The notes: generated from the letters alone by a model not told the origin. 7,741 bases of DNA from Methanobacteriota archaeon (GCA_014384685.1 JACNFL010000183.1:1-7741); one strand, 5' to 3'. Positions 1 to 6,718 are shown, counted from the stretch's first letter. Numbers and translations: made by a program.

Positions 1-1838
1 ACACATCACTAACTCGTGAGATGGCTGATCTGTTATCTCACCGTGGGCCTGATGGAATTCGGGTTTGGGGGGACGAAGTTTGTTCCCTAGGTCACTCTCG
101 TCTATCAATTGTTGACTTATTGGGTTCAGACCAGCCGATGGGTTCTGAACATGGTTGCTGGTTGGTACAAAATGGTGAAATCTATAATTTTGGTAGTTTA
201 AGGAAGAAATACTCTGGTTATAATTGGCGCACAAAAGGAGATGGAGAGGTAATTCTTGCTGCCCATTGGTCAGCATTTCACCTTAATTCTAGTATTCCTT
301 CGCCTGCCGAAATATCTCGCTCTTCACTCTCTGGTTACTTGAGGAGAACTTCAGGTGCTTCTGATTCTAGTAATCCAGCAAATGCGCATGTTGAATGGGT
401 AAGTCAGTTGGATGGAATATGGGGATTTGCTTTATGGGATTCTAAGCGCCAAGAATTGATTCTTTGTCGTGACCCATTGGGGGTAAAACCTCTACTTCGA
501 ACATTGACGCCTTCGGGCGAACTTCTTGTGGCAAGTGAAGCAAAGGCGTTTCGAGCACATCCTGATTATGTATCGAAAATTGATGAGAATGCAATGTTAG
601 CGAGACTTGCATTTGAATATCCACTTGATGAAACTACTTTGTTTGAAGGAGTTTCTCAAGTAGCTCCTGCAACAATTGAGACTTGGGCTCTAGATTCCGA
701 AGGGCGAGCAACTCTTACGGGGGTTGCAACTTACTCCACTGAGAGGATTGTTCCAGGGGATACATGGAATCCAGAGTTAGATGCGCCGGCTCTACTTGAG
801 AGCCTGTGCAATAGTATCGGGGACCGATTGATGTCTGATGTCCCACTTGGAATTATTTTATCCGGTGGTTTAGATTCAAGCATGGTGGCTGGCCTTGCCC
901 ACAAGGCATCGGCACAAACAGGGCAACCAGTTCCTGAATGTTGGACAGTTGCAGAGGATGAGGATAATCCCGATTTCCGTGCTGCTGAAGATGTTTGTTC
1001 CGTTCTTGACCTAGGTCATCACACATCAACATTGGATGATGATTGCTTTTGGCGTACATTGCCTTCTTTGAGTTGGCATGGTGAAGACCTTGATATTTCA
1101 GTTCTATTTTTCCAGCCACTTTTTGAGAAAATGTCATCCGCAGTCACTGTTGGGTTATGTGGTCAAGGTGCTGATGAACTACATGGCGGATATCCTCGTT
1201 ATCGTAATTTAGTAGGTCATCAAGAGTTGATATCTTCTAGGCTATCTGCCAGTCGCCATCCCTTTGCGGAACATCTTGTAAATGATATTTCAGCAGTTGA
1301 AGAACAAGGGCTTGCTCAGCCTTGGCGTGCTCAAAAGCATAATCCTGCTGAGGTGTTTTCGGATTTGACAAGCACTTTACAGTTTGAAATGGATCACGGT
1401 CAATTAACCAACTTTCAGTTGCGACTAGTTGACCGGCATAGTATGGCGCATGGATTAGAAGTCAGAGTTCCATTTTTGGGTGCAGCACACCGTCAAGCAT
1501 CAAACACAATTCCTAATGATTGGAAGATACGAGGCCAACAGGAAAAACTTGCATTAAGGGCAGCAGCAGCGCTGACTGATTTACCTAAATCAATTGTTAA
1601 TCGGCCAAAACTTCCAGCAGGAACTGCAACAACTCCAACTCTTCTAGATGAATTGATGACTGAATTGAAGCCACACGCTAGAGAATGGGCTGCAAGTTAT
1701 CCTAGATTAGAGAGAATACTCAAAACTCAGCCGGATATGGCAATCGGGTTGCGACTCTTTGAATCGCTACACATAATTGATGGTGGCCTTGGTAGAGAAA
1801 ACAAAGGGCTCTGGGAGTTATTAGAAGATTTTAGTTGA
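1..1838 (+). CDS. asnB: Asparagine synthetase (glutamine-hydrolysing) family protein, 5'-truncated
   Basis: This is a class II glutamine amidotransferase fused to an ATP-dependent amide synthetase; the family makes asparagine from aspartate, ATP and glutamine in the cytoplasm. The frame is open from base 3, and the first ATG (base 21) sits just before HRGPDG, normally about 30 residues into the protein. The true start and the N-terminal catalytic Cys therefore lie outside the window. Counting from that Met, the glutaminase domain shows HRGPDG (8-12), NGEIYN (51-56), RDPLGVKPL and ASEAKAF. The synthetase domain has the ATP pyrophosphatase loop SGGLDSS (281-287), GQGADELHGGYPRY (381-394), DRHSMAHGLEVRVPFL (471-486) and a C-terminal RPK. 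Two oddities: a Ser-rich insertion of about 40 residues (roughly 85-124) in the glutaminase domain, and VPFLG where most relatives have VPFLD. The substrate is not proven; the coupled gshA raises the possibility of an amidotransferase acting on something other than aspartate. Confidence 0.9.
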   Translation, partial: TSLTREMADLLSHRGPDGIRVWGDEVCSLGHSRLSIVDLLGSDQPMGSEHGCWLVQNGEIYNFGSLRKKYSGYNWRTKGDGEVILAAHWSAFHLNSSIPSPAEISRSSLSGYLRRTSGASDSSNPANAHVEWVSQLDGIWGFALWDSKRQELILCRDPLGVKPLLRTLTPSGELLVASEAKAFRAHPDYVSKIDENAMLARLAFEYPLDETTLFEGVSQVAPATIETWALDSEGRATLTGVATYSTERIVPGDTWNPELDAPALLESLCNSIGDRLMSDVPLGIILSGGLDSSMVAGLAHKASAQTGQPVPECWTVAEDEDNPDFRAAEDVCSVLDLGHHTSTLDDDCFWRTLPSLSWHGEDLDISVLFFQPLFEKMSSAVTVGLCGQGADELHGGYPRYRNLVGHQELISSRLSASRHPFAEHLVNDISAVEEQGLAQPWRAQKHNPAEVFSDLTSTLQFEMDHGQLTNFQLRLVDRHSMAHGLEVRVPFLGAAHRQASNTIPNDWKIRGQQEKLALRAAAALTDLPKSIVNRPKLPAGTATTPTLLDELMTELKPHAREWAASYPRLERILKTQPDMAIGLRLFESLHIIDGGLGRENKGLWELLEDFS

Positions 1839-1842
1839 GGTG
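1837..1842 (+). promoter_or_regulatory. Ribosome binding site of gshA, overlapping the asnB stop
   Basis: GAGGTG starts inside the TGA stop of the upstream gene (1836-1838). It lies 2 nt from the ATG at 1845 and 5 nt from a second in-frame ATG at 1848. The spacing favours 1848 as the actual start (N-terminus MTDYSG), one residue shorter than the longest ORF. The overlap implies translational coupling of the two genes. Confidence 0.65.
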
Positions 1843-1844
1843 TA

Positions 1845-3095
1845 ATGATGACAGACTATAGCGGCCCAAACTTGCTCGCGGAACTGTCTGCAAAGTTAGA
1901 GTCAAAGAGAGAAGAATTGTCAGATTTCTTTTCCTCAGAGCGCGCAAAACTTCCTATGCCATTATACGCTTCTGTTGATATTAGAGATGCTGGCTGGAAA
2001 GTTGCTGCTGTAGATGCAAATGCTTACCCTGCTGGATTCAATAATGTAAGTTCATCCGACCTACCTAATCTTTCAGAACAATTACTGATTTGGTTGAAAA
2101 AAGAACACCCAAACAAAAAATGGTTGCATATTTGGCCGGAAAGTCACACAAGAAATAAGGGGTATGTAGAGAATCTAATAACACTGCAAAAACTATTTTC
2201 ACAGGATGGAAACAAAGTCACTATCGGCTCACCAGAACTTAACGAACTAGATGAGGTTGAAGGGTTAACAGGTGCACTAATCCTCTCAAAGACCACTGCT
2301 GATGGCGAATTACTTGTGTCGGGAGGTACTCCTGATTTGGTGATATTAAACAATGATTTGAGCAATGGGACATTGGAAGGAATCGGTGGAGTCCCTGTTG
2401 CACCACCTCAAGCAATGGGTTGGTATCAGCGTAAAAAATCAAACCATTTCAGACATGTTCAACCTTTCATTGACAAAGCGGCTGAAATTCTAGAAATTGA
2501 TCCGTGGTTACTTGGAACACACTGGTTCGTTAGCGAAGATAAATGCCTTGAAGAAGAAGCCTGTAGAATTAAATTAGCAGCTCATGTTGATTCATTTTTG
2601 CAATTCTTGAAAACGAAGTACGAAGAGTATGGGATTGAAGGTGAACCAGTATTGTTCGTGAAGAATGATTCGGGAACCTATGGGCTCGGAATTCTTGAAA
2701 TTCGAACTGGTGAACAATTATTGAATCTGTCAAACAGAAAAGTGAACAAATTGACCTACGGAAAAGGTGGCACAGAAGCGATTGATTTCTTAATTCAAGA
2801 AGGAGTGCCCACGGCTTTGAAGGTCGATGGTCATGTGATAGAGCCCTGCATCTATGGGGCAGGAGGGCACAGTTGCTCAACTTTTTACAGGGCCAATCCG
2901 AAGAAGGGTGTGATAGCAAATTTGAACACACCATCTACTAAATTTTTGCAACCAGAGGATTTGTCTAAAATGGATGGCGGAGATTTGATTTTGGGGCGTG
3001 TTGATAATTGGCATTCTTTGGTTGCTGAGTTAGCGATGCTAGCAATGGGGTCAGAACTTGCTGAACTTACTTCATTAGCCACTTCTCAGGAATGA
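1845..3095 (+). CDS. gshA: Glutamate-cysteine ligase, GshA family (ATP-grasp-like type)
   Basis: The enzyme joins the gamma-carboxyl of glutamate to cysteine using ATP, the first step of gamma-glutamylcysteine/glutathione synthesis in the cytoplasm. The 416-residue protein matches, from memory, the proteobacterial-type GshA family (Pfam GshA, PF08886) along its length. Landmarks are the SVDIRDAGWK...PAGFNN block (43-67), PESHTRN (98-104), DLVILNNDLS (164-173), RKKSNHF (196-202), DPWLLGTHW (219-227), the nucleotide-binding-like FVKNDSGTYGLGI (271-283) and RKVNKLTYGKGG followed by LIQEGV (298-321). Near the C-terminus it has EPCIYGAGG and FYRAN...NLNTP, as in the family. This family is not homologous to the GCS2-type enzyme of haloarchaea. 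Start is 1845 or, with better Shine-Dalgarno spacing, 1848. No gshB (glutathione synthetase) is visible, so the final product could be gamma-glutamylcysteine itself. Length is close to the usual 420-430 residues. Confidence 0.88.
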   Translation: MMTDYSGPNLLAELSAKLESKREELSDFFSSERAKLPMPLYASVDIRDAGWKVAAVDANAYPAGFNNVSSSDLPNLSEQLLIWLKKEHPNKKWLHIWPESHTRNKGYVENLITLQKLFSQDGNKVTIGSPELNELDEVEGLTGALILSKTTADGELLVSGGTPDLVILNNDLSNGTLEGIGGVPVAPPQAMGWYQRKKSNHFRHVQPFIDKAAEILEIDPWLLGTHWFVSEDKCLEEEACRIKLAAHVDSFLQFLKTKYEEYGIEGEPVLFVKNDSGTYGLGILEIRTGEQLLNLSNRKVNKLTYGKGGTEAIDFLIQEGVPTALKVDGHVIEPCIYGAGGHSCSTFYRANPKKGVIANLNTPSTKFLQPEDLSKMDGGDLILGRVDNWHSLVAELAMLAMGSELAELTSLATSQE

Positions 3096-3108
3096 GCAAC
3101 CAAACTTT

Positions 3109-3396
3109 CTAGGTTGATTCTTCACTAGTTTTCTCATCTTCTTTTTCCATACCAACAATTTCGTAATTTGATGGGAAAAGTGCAACCACTATTCCAGCAA
3201 TCATTGCTGCTAATCCCCAGTAGAATCGTTGTTGTACAATCATCATTTCAAGAGCCACTACAACGAGTAATAACCCTCCTAGGTTTGAGACCCATACAAG
3301 GGTTTTGAAGGTTGAAAGGGTCACACCTTTGTGATGTTGTGAGCGATAAGGTCCAAACTCTGCCCCAAAGCGAACGGGGTCTTTTTCATCAGCCAT
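3109..3396 (-). CDS. Small two-helix membrane protein of the Rieske/cytochrome b operon
   Basis: I do not recognise a family for this 95-residue protein. It has a polar N-terminal 30 residues and two predicted membrane helices (about 33-54 and 58-75) joined by a very short turn containing QQR. The tail is strongly acidic, Lys/Glu-rich and ends in EEST. The two-helix hairpin predicts both ends on the same side of the membrane, probably the cytoplasm. It is the last gene of the operon, 4 nt after the ferredoxin stop and with its Shine-Dalgarno overlapping that stop, so it is very probably co-translated with the ferredoxin. Small single- or two-helix subunits are common in bc1 and b6f complexes, so an accessory or anchoring subunit for the ferredoxin or the fusion protein is a reasonable inference, not a demonstrated function. 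Confidence 0.75.
   Translation of the reverse strand: MADEKDPVRFGAEFGPYRSQHHKGVTLSTFKTLVWVSNLGGLLLVVVALEMMIVQQRFYWGLAAMIAGIVVALFPSNYEIVGMEKEDEKTSEEST
3129..3146 (+). terminator. Possible oligo-T terminator for the asnB-gshA unit
   Basis: A pyrimidine-rich stretch with TTTT (3129-3132) and TTTTT (3142-3146) begins about 35 nt after the gshA stop, with no obvious stem-loop. Archaeal intrinsic termination can depend on such T tracts on the non-template strand. It lies inside the 3' end of the convergent gene, so codon content of that gene explains it equally well. Confidence 0.25.
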
Positions 3397-3400
3397 TTAA

Positions 3401-3406
3401 TCACCT
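3401..3406 (-). promoter_or_regulatory. Ribosome binding site overlapping the ferredoxin stop
   Basis: On the minus strand AGGTGA contains the TGA stop of the ferredoxin gene and lies 4 nt before the ATG of the small membrane protein at 3396. Stop and ribosome binding site are shared, which indicates translational coupling. Confidence 0.6.
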
Positions 3407-3733
3407 ATCAATCATGATTATCGCATCTGTAGGGCAAGCCAATACACAGAGGCGGCATCCAGTGCAAGGATCTCGCAAAATCTTTGCTTTTTTATTGACT
3501 TCAACATGTAATAGAGAATTTCTCAAAGGTGCATCATAGAGTTCTATGGCATCATCATCACAGACAATGAGACATTGATCACAGCCAATGCATTGGTCTA
3601 CATTAACAAATGCAACTACCTCTTCACCTTCGGGGATTTCTTCAGCGCTAATTTCATACATTTCAGAGAGCCGTTGTTTAATGCGCTTCGCCTCAAGTTG
3701 GCGCCGCTTTTTGACATCATCAACCTGACTCAT
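3401..3733 (-). CDS. 2[4Fe-4S] ferredoxin-domain protein
   Basis: This 110-residue soluble protein is a predicted cytoplasmic electron carrier. It has a basic, probably helical N-terminus (1-25), a short acidic linker, then two CxxCxxCxxxC motifs: C48, C51, C54, C58 and C90, C93, C96, C100. Only the second is followed by the usual Pro (C100-P); after C58 the chain is acidic (DDD). The spacer between motifs is longer than in minimal bacterial 8Fe ferredoxins, with about 31 residues from C58 to C90. The gene lies 69 nt after the cytochrome b/Hdr fusion and is coupled to a small membrane protein, so it is likely a dedicated partner or loosely bound subunit of that complex, carrying electrons to or from its iron-sulfur module. 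The start at 3733 has a GAGG at 3744-3747, 10 nt upstream. It could also serve an enzyme encoded elsewhere. Confidence 0.88.
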   Translation of the reverse strand: MSQVDDVKKRRQLEAKRIKQRLSEMYEISAEEIPEGEEVVAFVNVDQCIGCDQCLIVCDDDAIELYDAPLRNSLLHVEVNKKAKILRDPCTGCRLCVLACPTDAIIMIDR

Positions 3734-3802
3734 CTGAATACATCCTCAAGGCTTTCCACTTTCAACTTACTTACTCGTATCGGACTCAATGGTGCAGGGA
3801 AA
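3734..3802 (-). other. Intergenic gap between the fusion gene and the ferredoxin gene
   Basis: These 69 nt form the widest spacing in the minus-strand operon, where other gaps are 4 or 15 nt. Apart from a GAGG ribosome-binding-like site (3744-3747) I see no convincing TATA/BRE promoter, hairpin or T tract. It could hide an internal promoter or mRNA processing site, but nothing visible shows it. Confidence 0.4.
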
Positions 3803-6703
3803 TCAAGCAACAACTTCGTCGGTTGCTGATGTTTGCATCACTTCTGATGCACCTTGACCTAGTGCATTCTTTTCATCCACTTGGCGGGCAAGGAATGAAA
3901 CTACATCTAGAATTTCAAAGTTGTAACTCGGGTCACCCTCAAATTTGAGGCACTCAAAGTGTGCTACACACTTGGGGCAGGATGTAATCATCATCTCAGC
4001 CCCTGTTTCAATCACTTCTTCAAATCGATTAACACGGAGGGTTCGACTATCTTCATTGCAAGACATCATACTTGAAACACCACAACAAAGAGCGTCATCA
4101 TGGTGATGTTCCATTTCAACTAATTCGACACCCTCAACACTTTCTATGAGTTCACGTGGCTCATCATAGATGTCCATTTGTCGTCCAAGACGGCATGGGT
4201 CGTGGAAAGTTACTGTCTTAGGACAACTTGAAGTCAATTCAACATCGAATCCAGCCTCTTTGAGATATTCAGTGGTATGCATCACTTTGATTCCTTCAAG
4301 TTCGTAGTCCATCGCAAAGGTACGGAAACATTCAGCACAACTGCTTACAAGTGTGTCAATGCCACTTTCTTCCAATTTCTGCTTGTTGAAAGTCTTTAAT
4401 TTTTCAGCAACATCATCCATACCCTGCCATTTTTGATCGTGGCCACAACATTTCATGAAATCTCTACCGAGGTAGGAGACATCTACACCCATCTCATCGA
4501 ATAGGGTGAACGCAGCAGTAGTGGTTTCTCCAAGATTCATCTCACCCTTGTTAAGGTGGCTGAACACTAGGTCTTGGTCAAGGTAATCTACACAACCAGG
4601 GTAGTAAGCAACATTTGAGTTGATTGGATATTCATCGGTTGGGATGAAGTCATCATCTGCATCCTCTTCTGCTTCAGCAGCCAAGACAGCCTGCAAGACA
4701 GTGTGTGGGATATTAGCTGCTGGTGGTCCACCAACAACCAAATTCCTGCGAATATCAACATAAGAGTCGTAGTCAACAAGTTGAGGGCAAGCATTGGTAC
4801 AAGCGGTACAAGTTAAACAGGAATACATTGGAACCCCATCATCTTCATTATTCCAAGTGTTGTAAATGATGTTCAATTTATCTCCACCAGTGAATAATCT
4901 AACAGGGCATGCATCATCACAGAGGTCACAACCGTAACACTTGTTCATTTCATATTCATATCCTCGAGCCATGCTTCGCATTAAGACATAAATCATCGCT
5001 CCAAGAGCAAGTGGTGGGATGAACAGAGAGTAGGTAAGCTTCGCATCCAAACTCTTTGGGTTTTGGTGGTATGTGGGGTTCTCTATCAATAATGATGACA
5101 GGTCACTTGCACTAAGTCCGGCCAGTGCTAATTCAGTACCATTGGTTCTGTCAAGAGCCATGCCTGTGTCAGGATTTAGCAACAGTGGTTGGAATACCGA
5201 TACATCTGAACTGGCATCAACTACTACAGTTGCATTGCCGCTATCAAAGGTTGAATCAACAGTCATAGTAACTGTATATCTCCCAGGTGCAACATCAAAT
5301 GACTTAGTGGTGCAAGTTGCACCTTCTTCTAAGTCGCCACTAAATCCAGCAATGCTCATCCCGCTTGCATCGGATACATCTACGCTGATAGTGTGATCGC
5401 CTGCTTTTCTTTCTGAGGCTCTATAAGTACAAGATAAATCCATGGTTAATTCATCAACACCTAGGTCCTCAACATTCAGAGAGTAACTGTTTGAGAGTGA
5501 ACTATCACCTGCGTAATTGTATACTTCTGTGAATCCATTGACACCACCGGTTACTGCACCATCAGTTGTCAGAGTTTGTTTGTGGTTATTTTCGTCAGCA
5601 AAATCAATAATATTATTTTGAACTGGCTGATATATACCCCAATTCAGCCAATTTTCGGCTGGTAACAGACAATATTCCGATCGTTCAACTCCATCTTCAG
5701 TGAATTTGGAATCTTGCCAAAGCATACTTCCTGAACTAGCTCCGTATGTTAGGCAATTTGCTTCCATGCTACTCCATTCGTGTCCTTCATGAATTGCGAG
5801 TAAGGAATCTTCTGGTTGGTTTCTTAGGGTTGCTAATTCATCTACATCATCCATAGCACCGAATCCACCCACGTCCCAGAATCCACCGTTGTACATTGGC
5901 CAAGAAACAACAGATAGTAAGACGGCAATGACCAATGCCCCAAGTGCTACTTTTCTTCCCATTTTCGGGCTAACTCTTGAACCAGCAGCTTTGATGAGAT
6001 ATGCCTTAGCAATGAAGAACAACATAATCCATATCAAAATTCCAGTTAATATCCAAGGAACCGCATTGAAGACATCAGCAAGCCAAGGTTCTCGAACCCC
6101 ACAACTTAAGCCGGCGTGTGAGTTAAGTTTACAGTAATCTGAACGATTATTCCCGTATAATTGAAGGAAGATATTGATGGAGAAGACACTGATGAACCAA
6201 ACGTGTGCTAAGTAAATCACTCCCGCTGTAGCGAACCAAGGATCCTCCACTCCACGTTTAGCACGCCCACCAAGGAAAGGTGGAAGTGCCAAAATACCAA
6301 CTGGGAAACCAGTCAGGAACGCACCCCACCATCCGGCATTCCAAGAAATGACAGGTGTGCCAAAGAAATTTCCAATAATGTCTGGTAGAGGGATATCGAA
6401 TTGTGGTAGATACTCCCCCCATCGGAGGTATCCATAAGAAAATAGAACATACCAATCAGGGAACACGAACCCAGCTTGAGCAAATGGGTCTGCAGCGCTG
6501 TGAAGAGGTGGCGGGATAAGCCATGAATAAAATGTTAGAACAGCCATTATTGCTGCTAGGATAATGCTGTCTCTGAGAACTTCATGTGGCCAAAGAGGAT
6601 GGCCGACAAAGGTACGTCTTCGCTCTTCGTCACCATCTTGTAACTTGTCTTTCTCACGCATATACACATCTGCAATGCGGCCAAAATTGTCTAACATACC
6701 CAT
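3803..6703 (-). CDS. Fusion: cytochrome b C-terminal subunit + ectodomain + HdrC/HdrB-like iron-sulfur module
   Basis: This 966-residue protein joins two redox machines. Residues 1-240 are a cytochrome b C-terminal (subunit IV-like) domain: HPLWPHE (35-41), helix 1 (about 45-63), the Qo-site motif PDWY (82-85), and helices at about 123-143, 157-183 and 211-237. A fifth helix (252-270) leads to a polar Thr/Ser/Asp-rich domain (271-555) with cysteines 317, 345, 425 and 464, then a sixth helix (557-576). The C-terminal part is soluble: two CxxCxxCxxxCP clusters (C589-C599 and C629-C639, HdrC-like), an acidic linker (about 676-690), and two CCG domains (C704, C752-C753, C789-xx-C792; C837, C873-C874, C909-xx-C912), as in HdrB, HdrD and GlpC-type proteins. 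Positive-inside loops (RAKR 147-150; RVSPKMGRK 243-251) place the Hdr-like part in the cytoplasm and the 285-residue domain outside. It is the third gene of the operon, 15 nt after cytochrome b. The reading frame is continuous and all cluster cysteines are intact. The physiological substrate is unknown. Confidence 0.9.
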   Translation of the reverse strand: MGMLDNFGRIADVYMREKDKLQDGDEERRRTFVGHPLWPHEVLRDSIILAAIMAVLTFYSWLIPPPLHSAADPFAQAGFVFPDWYVLFSYGYLRWGEYLPQFDIPLPDIIGNFFGTPVISWNAGWWGAFLTGFPVGILALPPFLGGRAKRGVEDPWFATAGVIYLAHVWFISVFSINIFLQLYGNNRSDYCKLNSHAGLSCGVREPWLADVFNAVPWILTGILIWIMLFFIAKAYLIKAAGSRVSPKMGRKVALGALVIAVLLSVVSWPMYNGGFWDVGGFGAMDDVDELATLRNQPEDSLLAIHEGHEWSSMEANCLTYGASSGSMLWQDSKFTEDGVERSEYCLLPAENWLNWGIYQPVQNNIIDFADENNHKQTLTTDGAVTGGVNGFTEVYNYAGDSSLSNSYSLNVEDLGVDELTMDLSCTYRASERKAGDHTISVDVSDASGMSIAGFSGDLEEGATCTTKSFDVAPGRYTVTMTVDSTFDSGNATVVVDASSDVSVFQPLLLNPDTGMALDRTNGTELALAGLSASDLSSLLIENPTYHQNPKSLDAKLTYSLFIPPLALGAMIYVLMRSMARGYEYEMNKCYGCDLCDDACPVRLFTGGDKLNIIYNTWNNEDDGVPMYSCLTCTACTNACPQLVDYDSYVDIRRNLVVGGPPAANIPHTVLQAVLAAEAEEDADDDFIPTDEYPINSNVAYYPGCVDYLDQDLVFSHLNKGEMNLGETTTAAFTLFDEMGVDVSYLGRDFMKCCGHDQKWQGMDDVAEKLKTFNKQKLEESGIDTLVSSCAECFRTFAMDYELEGIKVMHTTEYLKEAGFDVELTSSCPKTVTFHDPCRLGRQMDIYDEPRELIESVEGVELVEMEHHHDDALCCGVSSMMSCNEDSRTLRVNRFEEVIETGAEMMITSCPKCVAHFECLKFEGDPSYNFEILDVVSFLARQVDEKNALGQGASEVMQTSATDEVVA

Positions 6704-6710
6704 TTTTGAT

Positions 6711-6718
6711 TCACTCCC
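6711..6718 (-). promoter_or_regulatory. Ribosome binding site of the fusion gene, next to the cytochrome b stop
   Basis: On the minus strand the cytochrome b stop (6719-6721) runs directly into GGGAGTGA, giving a purine-rich Shine-Dalgarno 7-10 nt before the ATG at 6703. A second in-frame ATG two codons later (6697) is less well spaced. This supports the 6703 start and coupling to the upstream gene. Confidence 0.55.

Noticed and set aside
21..23. ATG at 21 as the true start of the asparagine synthetase
   Set aside because: The frame is open upstream to the window edge, and HRGPDG directly after this Met shows that about 30 residues including the catalytic Cys are missing.
853..1137. Minus-strand open frame inside the asparagine synthetase gene
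   Set aside because: It lies wholly opposite the conserved synthetase domain, and its His/Gln-rich translation lacks any known motif; it is a shadow of the real frame.
3096..3108. Hairpin terminator in the 13-nt convergent gap
   Set aside because: The gap is too short and I see no credible inverted repeat; only a weak T-rich tract beyond it was kept as a low-confidence terminator.
3550..3565. CATCATCATC-like short repeat
   Set aside because: It encodes the acidic DDD run after C58 of the ferredoxin on the minus strand and is explained by codon use.
4442..4453. KCCGH in the fusion as a possible c-type haem site
   Set aside because: It is the CCG motif of the first HdrB-like domain, not CxxCH; I found no CxxCH in any protein of the window.
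5073..5396. Plus-strand open frame of 107 codons opposite the ectodomain
   Set aside because: The Ser/Thr-rich translation simply mirrors the Ser/Thr/Val-rich ectodomain coding on the other strand; no ribosome binding site or family match is visible.
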